Origin: an uncultured Pelagibacteraceae bacterium
GTDB lineage: Bacteria; Pseudomonadota; Alphaproteobacteria; Pelagibacterales; Pelagibacteraceae
Assembly (NCBI GenBank): GCA_902526085.1
Contig: CABZJN010000004.1
Coordinates: forward strand, 16,440 to 80,439
Length of the DNA: 64,000 nucleotides
Reading direction: 5' to 3'
The notes beneath the pieces were generated by a model. The model was not told the DNA's origin and searched no databases. It saw only the letters and a list, made by a program, of their open reading frames with translations. Below are positions 17,741 to 26,565 of this stretch, piece after piece. The position numbers were made by a program, and so were the translations under genes. Position 1 is the stretch's first letter. The number at the start of each line of letters is the position of its first letter.

Positions 17741-19147
17741 TTAACAGCTATAATACATGTCAAATTCAATAGGGTGCGGCGTATGTTCAAAATTATGAAT
17801 TTCTTCATATTTAAGTTCAATATACGCATCTATTTGATCATCAGTAAACACATTGCCTTGAGTTAAGAAACTTCTATCTTTGTCTAACGCTTCCATTGCC
17901 TCTCTTAAAGAACCGCAAACAGTTGGAACTTTTTTAACTTGCTTTTCTGATAAAGCATAAAGGTCTTTGTCAAACGATTTACCTGGATCAATTTTATTTT
18001 TTATACCGTCAATTCCAGCCATAAGCATAGAAGCAAATGTTAAATACGGATTTCCGGATGCATCTGGGAATCTTATTTCACATCTTGCGCCCTTTTTACT
18101 TAATGTGATTGGAATTCTGCATGAAGCCGATCTATTTCTTGCAGAGTATGCAAGTAAAACAGGAGCTTCAAATCCTGGTATTAATCTTTTGTAACTATTT
18201 GTAGTAGCATTAGCAAATGCATTAATCGCTTTTGCATGCTTTAATACTCCACCAATATAGTAAAGAGCAGTCTGTGATAATCCAGCATATTTATTTCCAG
18301 AAAATACAGGAGTTTTTCCTTTCCAAATTGATTGGTGAGTATGCATACCTGAACCATTATCACCTTTAACAGGTTTAGGCATAAATGTAGCAGTTTTTCC
18401 AAAAGAGTGAGAAACCATTTGAACAACATATTTGTATAGTTGAACGTTATCTGCTTGATTAACCAAAGTTCCAAATAACATTCCAAGTTCATGTTGGCTC
18501 GGAGCAACTTCATGATGGTGTTTTTCTACAGTAATTCCAACATCTCTTAATCCTTTAAGATATTCACCTCTCATGTCTTGTGCACTATCTACTGGTGGTA
18601 CAGGAAAATATCCTCCTTTTACTCCAGGTCTATGACCCATGTTTCCATTATCATAAGATTTTCCAGAATTATATGGACCTTCTGAACTATCAATTGAAAA
18701 ACTTGTTTCGTTCATATCGTTTTTAATTCTAACATCATCAAAAACAAAAAACTCAGGCTCTGGACCAAAGTATGCTGTGTCACCAATTCCTGTTTTCTTT
18801 AAATATGCTTCAGCTTTTTTTGCAATTCCTCTTGGATCTCTTTCATAGGGATCTTTCTTAACTGCATCTAAAATATCACAAAATAAAATTAAAGTATTAT
18901 GAGATGTATAAGGATCTATTACTTTTCTACTTAAATCAGGCTTTAATATCATGTCAGACTCATTAATTGCTTTCCATCCTGCAATTGACGATCCATCAAA
19001 AAATACACCGTCATTTAGCATTCCTTCATCTACGATAGTTGTATCCATTGTTAAGTGTTGAAGTTTACCTCTTGGGTCCGTGAATCTAAGATCCACAAAC
19101 TCAATATTTTTAGTCTTAATTAATTTTAGTACGTCCTTAGCGCTCAT
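17741..19147 (-). CDS. glnA: Glutamine synthetase type I
   Basis: ATP-dependent ligase that makes glutamine from glutamate and ammonium; main entry of ammonium into metabolism. The 468 residues match the length of the dodecameric GSI-beta type. Visible: WKAINESDMIL, FGPEPEFFVFD with metal-binding Glu residues, GSGMHTHQSIW, the ATP region NRSASCRIP, and the adenylylation-loop tyrosine in DKDLYAL, so control by covalent AMP addition is plausible. An AGGAG site sits just upstream of the start. It is transcribed divergently from ybaK, and no recognisable regulatory gene lies next to it. Confidence 0.97.
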   Translation of the reverse strand: MSAKDVLKLIKTKNIEFVDLRFTDPRGKLQHLTMDTTIVDEGMLNDGVFFDGSSIAGWKAINESDMILKPDLSRKVIDPYTSHNTLILFCDILDAVKKDPYERDPRGIAKKAEAYLKKTGIGDTAYFGPEPEFFVFDDVRIKNDMNETSFSIDSSEGPYNSGKSYDNGNMGHRPGVKGGYFPVPPVDSAQDMRGEYLKGLRDVGITVEKHHHEVAPSQHELGMLFGTLVNQADNVQLYKYVVQMVSHSFGKTATFMPKPVKGDNGSGMHTHQSIWKGKTPVFSGNKYAGLSQTALYYIGGVLKHAKAINAFANATTNSYKRLIPGFEAPVLLAYSARNRSASCRIPITLSKKGARCEIRFPDASGNPYLTFASMLMAGIDGIKNKIDPGKSFDKDLYALSEKQVKKVPTVCGSLREAMEALDKDRSFLTQGNVFTDDQIDAYIELKYEEIHNFEHTPHPIEFDMYYSC

Positions 19148-19239
19148 ATTATCTCCTATAATTTTTTAATTTTCTTATCAGTTAAGAAAAGATAAATAAT
19201 GCCTATTAAATAGATATCACTTATGCTTTTTTTACATGT

Positions 19240-19269
19240 ATATTAACCTTAAAAATTTAGAATTTTCAA
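19240..19269 (-). promoter_or_regulatory. Candidate glnA promoter
   Basis: On the minus strand a -35 TTGAAA (19264-19269) and a -10 TAATAT (19240-19245) stand 18 bases apart, giving an untranslated leader of about 85 bases before the glnA ATG. The background is very AT-rich, so chance matches are common. I see no known glutamine riboswitch core in the leader. Confidence 0.4.
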
Positions 19270-19288
19270 TCAATCCTAAGTTGCAATA

Positions 19289-19768
19289 ATGAGTTTATTA
19301 AATAAAGAACCAGTTAAAAGAGCTGAAAAAGCATTAAAAGAATTCGATGAGACTTTATCAGTCACAGAATTAGAAAATACAGCAAGAACAGCAGTTGATG
19401 CAGCAAAATCTTTAAATTGTGAAGTTGGTGCAATTGTAAAAAGCTTACTTTTTAAAAATGGTGATAATTATTTTTTATGTTTGGTCTCTGGTGACAAAAG
19501 ATGTTCATTAAACAAATTAAAAAAGTTTTTTAATAGTAAAGATTTAAGTATGGCATCACCTAATGATGTGAAAGAACAAACTGGATATACAATTGGAGGA
19601 GTATCTCCAATAGGACACACAAATAGCTTGCAGATATTAGTTGATAGTTCTTTGAACAGATTTAAAGATTTATTTGCAGCTGCAGGACATCCAAACTGTA
19701 TTTTTAAAATTAATTTTGATGATCTTATTAAAATAACAAATGGATCAATAGAAGATATAATTGAATGA
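19289..19768 (+). CDS. ybaK: YbaK/ProX-type aminoacyl-tRNA deacylase
   Basis: Trans-editing protein of the YbaK/ProX superfamily that hydrolyses mischarged aminoacyl-tRNA. The 159-residue protein has the family start with VDAAKSLNCEVGAIVKSLLF, the catalytic-site Lys in that stretch, and the GYTIGGVSPIGH loop, then FAAAGHPNCIFKI near the end. The exact tRNA specificity (Cys-tRNA-Pro, Ala-tRNA-Pro or other) cannot be told. It overlaps the following EamA permease by 4 bases (ATGA). Confidence 0.88.
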   Translation: MSLLNKEPVKRAEKALKEFDETLSVTELENTARTAVDAAKSLNCEVGAIVKSLLFKNGDNYFLCLVSGDKRCSLNKLKKFFNSKDLSMASPNDVKEQTGYTIGGVSPIGHTNSLQILVDSSLNRFKDLFAAAGHPNCIFKINFDDLIKITNGSIEDIIE

Positions 19769-20658
19769 AATCTCCAAACGCTACTGATTATTTCATTCTT
19801 ACTTTTTTAGCCTTACTTTGGGCTTCAGCTTTTTTCAACATTAAAATTGCAACATATTCTTATGGACCAATAACCATAGCTTTTTTAAGAATTTTTTTTG
19901 GTATGATACCATTATTATTACTTTGTTATTTTAAAAAAATAAAAATTGAAGCATTTTCTAAAGATTGGAAATGGTTTGCAGCAATTGGTATTATTAATTT
20001 AGTTATACCTTTTTTCCTAATAGCATACGGGGTTCAGAAAGTTCAAAGTAACTTAGCAGCAATTTTAATGTCAACTACACCAATAAGTGCAACAATACTT
20101 GCACATTTCTTTGCAGAAGGAGAAAAAATTAACATAATAAAAATATTTGGAATAGTATTAGGTTTTTCAGGAATTGTTTATTTATTCTCAGAAAATTTAC
20201 TTATAAATAATGGAAATTTATTTTCTGCTCTTATGATTCTATTGGGATCCACTTTTTATGTAATTGGAGGAATTTTAACATTAAAAATTAGTAATAAGAA
20301 AAATGAAAATGTAACTGCATCAATTCTTATTTGGGGAGCTTTAATTGCTTGTCCAATATCACTAATAATTGAGCAACCATGGAATTTAAATCCATCATTA
20401 GATTCTACATTATCTTTGATTTATCTTGGTATTTTCCCAACTGGAATCGCATGGTTATTAAGATTTATGATTTTAAAAAAAAATGGCTTAGTTTTCCAAA
20501 GTCAGGTAGCTTATCTAATACCGATTTTTGGTGTTATTTTAGGATTTATTTTCCTAAACGAATTAGTAACATCTAAAATTTTAATTGCTTTATGTGCTGT
20601 TATCTTAGGAATTTATTTTGTAAAAAAAGCAGGCGATAAAAAAATACAAAGTATATAA
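19765..20658 (+). CDS. EamA-family (DMT) inner-membrane permease
   Basis: The 297-residue protein is almost entirely hydrophobic, with about ten membrane segments arranged as two EamA repeats. The first repeat carries the typical ALLWASAFFNIKIA and the second a terminal LGFIFLNELVTSKIL. Members export or import amino acids, nucleobases or other metabolites; the substrate cannot be read from sequence. It is coupled to ybaK by a 4-base overlap. Only 7 bases separate its stop from the convergent iolG stop. Confidence 0.88.
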   Translation: MKSPNATDYFILTFLALLWASAFFNIKIATYSYGPITIAFLRIFFGMIPLLLLCYFKKIKIEAFSKDWKWFAAIGIINLVIPFFLIAYGVQKVQSNLAAILMSTTPISATILAHFFAEGEKINIIKIFGIVLGFSGIVYLFSENLLINNGNLFSALMILLGSTFYVIGGILTLKISNKKNENVTASILIWGALIACPISLIIEQPWNLNPSLDSTLSLIYLGIFPTGIAWLLRFMILKKNGLVFQSQVAYLIPIFGVILGFIFLNELVTSKILIALCAVILGIYFVKKAGDKKIQSI

Positions 20659-20665
20659 AAAATTT

Positions 20666-21682
20666 CTAATTTATTTTTAATTGTTCAAATTTTTTTGACT
20701 TAACTGATTTTTGTGCAGCTTCAGCTAATATTATAGATTTTCTTCCATCTTCAAAAACAGCTCTAGGTTTAATATTTTTTTTGCAAAAATTTGCAAGGTC
20801 AGATAGTTGCAATCTAAAAGCCTCAGCATATCTCTCTATAAAAAAATGGAGTAGCGGAGATCTATTATTTGTTGAATTTTTTAAAAAGAGATTAGTTTCA
20901 GTATCTCTTTTATTATCTGATATTATCATTCCTTTTGTTCCAAAAAGCTCAACTCTTTGGTCATAACCAAAACTACAATGTCTCGAATTAGTTATAATGC
21001 ATTGCACTCCTTTTTTCGACTTAAGCACTGTAGTTGCAAGTTCATAGTCTTTTATTTTATTAAATCTTTGGTCTGATATGTTACTTCCAGTAGCAAATAC
21101 CGATGTAAATTCATCCGAACCCAAGTAGTATCTTGCTAAATCAAAATCATGAATCATCATATCTTTAAAGATACCTCCAGAAACTTTTAAATAGGATAAT
21201 GAAGGAGGAGCAGGGTCCCGACTAGTTATAATAATTTTTTCTAATTTACCTATTTTATTTTTTAACAAATTCTTTTTGAGTAAATTATGTCCAGGATCGT
21301 ATCTTCTATTAAATCCTATTTGAACTTTAGGATTAAGTTTTTTAATTTTTGTTAAAGATGAATTAATTTTTTTTAAATTTAAATCTAGTGGTTTTTCACA
21401 AAAAACTACTTTTTTATACTTAGCACCCTTTTCAATAAATTTTAAATGCGTAGAAGTAGAGGAAGCTATAAAAATACATTTAATTTCATTATCTTTAAAA
21501 GCAATATCTGGATTATTTAATGAAATAGCATTAAATTTTTTTGAAGTTTTTTTTGATAAATTTTTATTTAAATCAAAAACATATTTTAATTCAAATTCAC
21601 TATTTTTTCTTAAATTATTAGCATGCATCTGGCCAATTCTACCAAGGCCAAACAGAGCAGTTTTTATTTTATTTTTACCCAT
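20666..21682 (-). CDS. iolG: Inositol 2-dehydrogenase (Gfo/Idh/MocA family)
   Basis: NAD-dependent oxidation of myo-inositol to scyllo-inosose, the first step of inositol catabolism. The 338-residue protein has the Rossmann start ALFGLGRIGQMHANNL, the family EKP motif (VVFCEKPLDL), GFNRRYDPGH, and the IolG-like catalytic stretch GGIFKDMMIHDFDLARYYLG. It ends with GYDQRVELFGTKGM, all typical of IolG. The start at 21682 (MGKNKIKTALFG) is chosen over 21709 because it fits the Rossmann strand; it still overlaps the upstream dehydrogenase by 19 bases. iolE lies nearby on the other strand. Confidence 0.87.
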   Translation of the reverse strand: MGKNKIKTALFGLGRIGQMHANNLRKNSEFELKYVFDLNKNLSKKTSKKFNAISLNNPDIAFKDNEIKCIFIASSTSTHLKFIEKGAKYKKVVFCEKPLDLNLKKINSSLTKIKKLNPKVQIGFNRRYDPGHNLLKKNLLKNKIGKLEKIIITSRDPAPPSLSYLKVSGGIFKDMMIHDFDLARYYLGSDEFTSVFATGSNISDQRFNKIKDYELATTVLKSKKGVQCIITNSRHCSFGYDQRVELFGTKGMIISDNKRDTETNLFLKNSTNNRSPLLHFFIERYAEAFRLQLSDLANFCKKNIKPRAVFEDGRKSIILAEAAQKSVKSKKFEQLKIN

Positions 21683-22809
21683 CTTTTTTTTCTGTTTGAA
21701 ACCTTGCATGCTTCAATAAATTTTGCAGTTTCCAGTCCTTCGTCTTCATTAGGGTAAAAATACCTTTTTTTTGTATTATTTTTCAAGGAATCTGCAAATT
21801 CACGATAAATATTTGCAAATGCATCTAAATAACCTTCAGGATGTCCAAATTTTAATCTAGAAAATTTTTTAGACAATTCAGCATTAAAAAAACCTCTTTC
21901 AATAAATTTAACAGCACCATTAGATGGATTAAGTTTTAAATAGTTTGGATCGTTTTGAACCCATTCCAAACTCCCTTTCGTTCCAAATATTCTTATTCGT
22001 AATCCGTAAACACCGCCTCTAGCCATCACATTTGTCCAAAACATTCCTTTAGCTCCATTATTAAAATTAATCATAACTTGAGCATTGTTGTCCATTTTAA
22101 CTTTATTTGAAACTTGTTTAATATCTGCAAAAATAGTTTCACCTTTTAAACCTGATATATAAGTTGCCATATGATATGCATGGGATCCAATTTCATTTAG
22201 GACTGCTGAAACTCCAACAATATTTTTATCTATTTTCCATTTAAACTTTTTCTTTGCATTTTTTTGAGAGATATATTCTCCATCTGACCAATCTTGAACA
22301 TATTCAACATTTACATATTCAACATTTCCAATTTTACCTTTTTCTACCAATACTTTTGCTTCTCTAACCATAGGGTAAGCAGAATAATTATGTGTCAAAG
22401 CATACTTAATTTTTTTATTTGATTTTATTTTTTTAAATAGTTTCTTAGCTTGAGTAAGATTTCCAGCAAATGGTTTGTCAGAAATCACATGAATATTTTT
22501 ATCAATAAATTTTTCTGCAATAATTTGGTGACTTGAGGGAGGTGTCATTATTGCCACAACATTAATACCATTTTTTCTCTTCGCTTCTCTTTCAGCCATT
22601 TCACTAAAATTTGAATAGCATCTCTCTTTTAAAATACCTAGGGTTTGACCAAAGCTTTTAGATAGTTTTGAATTTCTTGAAAAAACACCAGCAACTATCT
22701 CATATTGATTATCAAATCTTGATGAAATTCTATGAACATGACCAATCCAAGATTTTGGACCACCTCCAACTACGCCAAGCTGGATTTTTTTTCCTTTAAT
22801 TAATCTCAT
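21664..22809 (-). CDS. Second Gfo/Idh/MocA oxidoreductase of the inositol group
   Basis: NAD(P)-dependent oxidoreductase of 381 residues, with Rossmann start LGVVGGGPKSWIGHVHR, the substrate-domain motif SDKPFAGN in place of EKP, and AVLNEIGSHAYHMATYI as the catalytic helix. It shares a transcript with iolG, which it overlaps by 19 bases. Its place beside iolG and iolE suggests action on an inositol isomer or inosose, such as scyllo-inositol, but this is inference. The start at 22809 is preferred because the longer frame would run 82 bases into iolE on the other strand. It contains a tandem 15-base duplication. Confidence 0.82.
   Translation of the reverse strand: MRLIKGKKIQLGVVGGGPKSWIGHVHRISSRFDNQYEIVAGVFSRNSKLSKSFGQTLGILKERCYSNFSEMAEREAKRKNGINVVAIMTPPSSHQIIAEKFIDKNIHVISDKPFAGNLTQAKKLFKKIKSNKKIKYALTHNYSAYPMVREAKVLVEKGKIGNVEYVNVEYVQDWSDGEYISQKNAKKKFKWKIDKNIVGVSAVLNEIGSHAYHMATYISGLKGETIFADIKQVSNKVKMDNNAQVMINFNNGAKGMFWTNVMARGGVYGLRIRIFGTKGSLEWVQNDPNYLKLNPSNGAVKFIERGFFNAELSKKFSRLKFGHPEGYLDAFANIYREFADSLKNNTKKRYFYPNEDEGLETAKFIEACKVSNRKKRWVKIK
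22298..22327 (-). repeat. Tandem 15-base duplication inside a dehydrogenase gene
   Basis: The bases 22298-22312 are repeated exactly at 22313-22327. The unit is a multiple of three, so the product simply carries NVEYV twice in a row and the frame is kept. A recent in-frame slippage or duplication is the simplest reading. Confidence 0.9.
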
Positions 22810-22840
22810 GATTAAATATATCTTAACAAATAAAAAATTT

Positions 22841-23743
22841 ATGTCAGTAAAATTAGGTATAGCACCAATTGCTTGGAGTAATGATGACATGCCTGAATTA
22901 GGTGGAGATACACCTCTAGAGCAATGTTTGTTAGAAGCAAGTCAGGCTGGATATGTTGGCATTGAGTCAGGTGGTAAATTCCCAAAAACATCAAAAGAAT
23001 TATTACCAAAATTAAATAAATATAACTTAAAACTATGTTCTGGTTGGTATAGCGGAAATCTTAGAAAACATTCTGTTGAACAAGAAAAAAATTTAATTCA
23101 AGACCAACTGAAATTATTTAAAGATTGTGAGGCTCCATGTATCGTTTTTGCTGAAGTTTTTGGTTCAATACAAGGCGATCCAACAGTAAAACTTTCAAGA
23201 AGGCCGAAGATGACGGACCAAGAATGGAAAGATTATTGCACAAAAATTTCTGAACTTGCAAAGTATCTTGAAGATGAAGGTATGCCTTTAGCTTACCACC
23301 ATCATATGGGTACAGTAATAGAAACAGAAGAAGAAACTATTAGATTACTAGAAAATACAGATAATAGTGTAAAATTAACTTTAGATACTGGTCACATGTT
23401 ATTTGCTAAGGGAAACTCAATTAATATAATTAATAAATTTAAAGAAAGAGTAATCCATATACACTGCAAAGATATTAGAGAAGAAGTATTAAAAAAAGCA
23501 CTTTCTGAAGACTTGAGTTTTAGGGACGCTTTTTTAGAGGGTGCTTTTACGGTACCTGGCGATGGGTGTATCGACTATAAACCTCTGTTTGATATTTTAA
23601 AAAAAAATAATTATCAGGGTTGGCTTGTGGTGGAGGCTGAACAAGATCCTAAAAAAGCTAACCCACTTGAATATGCTATTAAGGGTTACAAATATATTAC
23701 AGATACTTTAAAGAAATCAAATTTAGAAATTAATAATCTATAA
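22841..23743 (+). CDS. iolE: Inosose dehydratase IolE
   Basis: Dehydrates scyllo-inosose to the trihydroxycyclohexane-dione, the second step of inositol breakdown. The 300-residue AP-endonuclease-2-fold TIM barrel begins with the telling KLGIAPIAWSNDDMPELGGD. It keeps the metal-ligand stretches YHHHMGT, TLDTGHM, HIHCKDIR and PGDGCIDY, and ends with VVEAEQDP. The start at 22841 is chosen because the preceding in-frame residues are unrelated to the family and would overlap the divergent gene. Its stop overlaps the convergent hydroxyacid dehydrogenase by 6 bases. Confidence 0.9.
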   Translation: MSVKLGIAPIAWSNDDMPELGGDTPLEQCLLEASQAGYVGIESGGKFPKTSKELLPKLNKYNLKLCSGWYSGNLRKHSVEQEKNLIQDQLKLFKDCEAPCIVFAEVFGSIQGDPTVKLSRRPKMTDQEWKDYCTKISELAKYLEDEGMPLAYHHHMGTVIETEEETIRLLENTDNSVKLTLDTGHMLFAKGNSINIINKFKERVIHIHCKDIREEVLKKALSEDLSFRDAFLEGAFTVPGDGCIDYKPLFDILKKNNYQGWLVVEAEQDPKKANPLEYAIKGYKYITDTLKKSNLEINNL

Positions 23744-24694
23744 TTTTACTTTTTTACTATCTTCAAGGTTACCATCGAAAAAATCAAAAATATTTTGAAT
23801 AGTTTCTTTTGCCATTCTTGTCATACATTCCTCAGTGAATGCTGCAGCATGAGGACTGAGGAAAACCTTATCATTTTTTAATAGAGGATTATCATCTTCT
23901 GGAGGCTCTACCTCAAATACATCAATTCCTGCTCCAAAAATCAAATTTTCATTCAAAGCCCTATCTAAATCTTTTTCATTTATAATACCGCCTCTTGCAG
24001 CATTTATGATGATACAGTTTTTTTTCATCGTTTTAAGAAGTTTGTAATTTATAATATTTTTAGTTTGATCAGTTAAAGGTATATGGAGTGAGACTGCATC
24101 CATATCTTTAATAGCCTCTGATAAATCTTCAACTTTTTTACCACCCATTTTGCTTATTGTTTCTGAATCTACATATGGATCGTAAACAAAAACGTTCATT
24201 TCAAACCCTAAACATCTTTTAATCAACGCTTTTCCTATTCTTCCAAATCCAGCAATAAGAATGTTTTTATCCCAAATTTCTATAGTTTTTGGTAATTTAT
24301 TTCGTTCCGTAAATTTTCCATTTTTGACTGAATGGTCATACATACTCTTTCTTTTTGAGATATTTAAAAGCATGAAAAGAACATGTTCTGCAACTGCCAC
24401 AGCATTTGCTGTTGCAGTTATTGCTATATCGATATTTCCTTTTTTACAGCTATTTAAATCAATATTATCGTAACCAACTCCATGTCTTGAAATTATTTTA
24501 AGGTTTTTTGCATTCTCAATTGCCTCAGCGGGCAATATTGAAGTTCTTAACGAAACTGCATCTGCATCTACAATTTTTTGTTTTACGTTTTCAACGCTTA
24601 AATCCTCAATAACTTCGTAACTATAGTTACTATTACTTTTTAGTAATTCAATACCTTTTTCATGAATAGGTTGGACAATGAGAATTTTTTTCAT
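23738..24694 (-). CDS. D-2-hydroxyacid dehydrogenase (SerA/GyaR-like)
   Basis: NAD-dependent reductase/dehydrogenase for 2-keto or 2-hydroxy acids, 318 residues. It has the nucleotide fold ILIAGFGRIGKALIKRC and the catalytic triad Arg in INAARGG, Glu in FEVEPPEDD and His in SPHAAAF. There is no regulatory ACT domain, so a biosynthetic phosphoglycerate dehydrogenase role is less likely than a catabolic one. It is the last gene of a minus-strand run with the two oxygenases and the PanE-like reductase, 15 bases after the PhyH gene. Confidence 0.85.
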   Translation of the reverse strand: MKKILIVQPIHEKGIELLKSNSNYSYEVIEDLSVENVKQKIVDADAVSLRTSILPAEAIENAKNLKIISRHGVGYDNIDLNSCKKGNIDIAITATANAVAVAEHVLFMLLNISKRKSMYDHSVKNGKFTERNKLPKTIEIWDKNILIAGFGRIGKALIKRCLGFEMNVFVYDPYVDSETISKMGGKKVEDLSEAIKDMDAVSLHIPLTDQTKNIINYKLLKTMKKNCIIINAARGGIINEKDLDRALNENLIFGAGIDVFEVEPPEDDNPLLKNDKVFLSPHAAAFTEECMTRMAKETIQNIFDFFDGNLEDSKKVKL

Positions 24695-24709
24695 AATTTA
24701 AAAAAGAAA

Positions 24710-25699
24710 TTATACTAGTCTAGCAAGATCTCTTTTACTATTTTTAAATGTTGGAAGCGGATATTTAAATGCATACTTTCTTGGTATACATTTATTCTTT
24801 GCCTCTTCCCACAAAGCAATCCATTGCTTATAGTTGTGGATAGTAATATTTTTTTTATTTTTACTTCTCACATAAAAATTGGGCAAAGGTTTCCTACCAG
24901 ATGGGGTTCCAGCTCTATTGTATCTTAAATCAGCGCTAATTCTAAAATCATTAGATCTATTAGGTAATGAACAATGAATGGAATGTTTGTGCAAAATAAT
25001 AATATCGCCAACATTAGCTTCTAGAAAAACTGGTTTATAATTATCAAGTATTTTACTATCTTTTATTTCGACCTGACCTCTATATCCTGATATATGATTC
25101 AATAGTCCCAATTTATTAATTTTTTTTACTGTAATCATACATCCATTTTTTTTTGTAGTTTTAGTAAATGGAATCCAAACAGTAACCATATCTGTTAATC
25201 TTTGTCCCAAAGATGATAATACTGCTGCATCCTGATGCCATGGTGTTCGGCCTGAGAGACCATCGTGAACAGAATGTTTAGGTAATTTATTTTCAGGTTG
25301 TTTAATTCTTGTATTTTGAACTGGATTTGAAAGTATCTCTGGCCCTAATAATTTTTCAACCACATCCAAGATTCTTTTATGATTTATTAAATTCCATAAA
25401 GATTGAGATGCAAAATAATCACTGTCTTTCTTCACGTGATCTCTTGGAAGTCTAGTATTAAAATATTGATCAAGATCATAAATATTTAGCTTTGAAATGT
25501 ATGTGTATTTTTTCCTAAAGTTATATTTAAAAATCTTTTCTTTCATGTGATCTGGAGCAAATTTATGAACTAAATTGTCCATTACATATTCCATGTCATT
25601 TAAAATTGGTTTTAAATCTTTATTGAAGTTAAGAACATTTCTTACTCTTAAGAAGCCATCCCTGTCTAAAATACTCTTTAATTTAGTCTTAATCTGCAT
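24710..25699 (-). CDS. Phytanoyl-CoA dioxygenase (PhyH) family oxygenase
   Basis: Fe(II)/2-oxoglutarate-dependent hydroxylase of 329 residues. The iron ligands are visible as H155 and D157 (TPWHQDAAV) and H242 (HSIHCSLPNRS), and R253 probably binds 2-oxoglutarate. Family members hydroxylate small acids, phosphonates or compatible solutes in bacteria; the substrate here is unknown. It lies between another 2OG/Fe(II) oxygenase (5 bases upstream) and a hydroxyacid dehydrogenase, suggesting a hydroxylate-then-oxidise sequence on one compound. The product is rich in Lys/Asn and lacks a signal peptide. Confidence 0.85.
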   Translation of the reverse strand: MQIKTKLKSILDRDGFLRVRNVLNFNKDLKPILNDMEYVMDNLVHKFAPDHMKEKIFKYNFRKKYTYISKLNIYDLDQYFNTRLPRDHVKKDSDYFASQSLWNLINHKRILDVVEKLLGPEILSNPVQNTRIKQPENKLPKHSVHDGLSGRTPWHQDAAVLSSLGQRLTDMVTVWIPFTKTTKKNGCMITVKKINKLGLLNHISGYRGQVEIKDSKILDNYKPVFLEANVGDIIILHKHSIHCSLPNRSNDFRISADLRYNRAGTPSGRKPLPNFYVRSKNKKNITIHNYKQWIALWEEAKNKCIPRKYAFKYPLPTFKNSKRDLARLV

Positions 25700-25704
25700 A
25701 ATTA

Positions 25705-26565
25705 CTAATTTTTTAGCAAATAATTTGAGTCATGAAAAGATGTAAGCATTCTTTTTTTCGTCGCAACAATATGTGGATGATATTCAGCATTTTTATATTT
25801 CCATATTACTGGTTTATTAAGGGCATAACTTCCATAAATAAAAAATCTTTTTGGACATTCTTTTTCCTTAAATCTTTTTACTCCGTGATAAGAATTAGGA
25901 GTAGATTTAAAGAAAATTACACTTCCCTGTTTAGGTGTAAATTCCTTTAATTTATCAAGTTCATTAATCTTAGGAAACCTTCTAAAGCTTTTTCTAAGTT
26001 TTTTGTTTGCTTTTTTCTTATATAAAGTAAGAGATCCTCCATTTTTTTTTGGTATATCGGTTAAATAGATTAAAAAATTATATAGCCTATTCACATCATC
26101 TCTATGTGGTCTCAATCTATATCCTCCTTTAGACACAGAGAAATCAATGTCTAAGTTTAAATTTGGATTTTTATAATTTTTACCTAGTAGTGTTTTTAGC
26201 TCATTGGAATTTACTTTTCTTTTTAGTGTATATTTTTTTTCATTAAATTTTTTTGGTTTAAACAAACTTTCCCAAGTATTTGCCTTAAACTCCGTTTTAA
26301 ATTTTTTATCAATTTTCTTATAAAACGATTGTGTATTGAAAATAGCAAAAAGTTTTTTTGAGATTTTAGAACTTGAGATATATTTGTTGAAATTTTTTGA
26401 TCCTTTGTTAATCCTGCTTCTGCCACCCATAATCATATCATCAAAATTTTTTGAATTAGTTATTTCTTTAATTAAAGAATTGCAGACTTTTCTACTGATT
26501 ATTTGTTCTCCAACAATGACTGGGAAGTTTGATTTAATTTTCTTTAGTTTACTAATTTTCAGCAT
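25705..26565 (-). CDS. 2OG-Fe(II) oxygenase (prolyl-4-hydroxylase-like)
   Basis: A 286-residue protein with a double-stranded beta-helix iron site: H154 and D156 in RPHRDDVNRLYNFLIYL and H227 in NSYHGVKRF, followed by a basic residue (about R240) for 2-oxoglutarate. The GGSLTLYKK and GSVIFFKS strands are typical of the 2OG-FeII_Oxy superfamily. The N-terminal ~130 residues are basic and not recognised. Its ATG directly abuts the PanE-like gene upstream, so it is translationally coupled. Substrate unknown. Confidence 0.82.
   Translation of the reverse strand: MLKISKLKKIKSNFPVIVGEQIISRKVCNSLIKEITNSKNFDDMIMGGRSRINKGSKNFNKYISSSKISKKLFAIFNTQSFYKKIDKKFKTEFKANTWESLFKPKKFNEKKYTLKRKVNSNELKTLLGKNYKNPNLNLDIDFSVSKGGYRLRPHRDDVNRLYNFLIYLTDIPKKNGGSLTLYKKKANKKLRKSFRRFPKINELDKLKEFTPKQGSVIFFKSTPNSYHGVKRFKEKECPKRFFIYGSYALNKPVIWKYKNAEYHPHIVATKKRMLTSFHDSNYLLKN

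Noticed and set aside
17967..18513. Open frames on both strands inside glnA.
   Set aside because: They are out-of-frame shadows of a gene with clear motifs and give low-complexity products without family features.
19148..19239. Glutamine riboswitch or glnA-type RNA in the glnA leader.
   Set aside because: The leader is short and AT-rich and I cannot find the conserved core of these RNAs.
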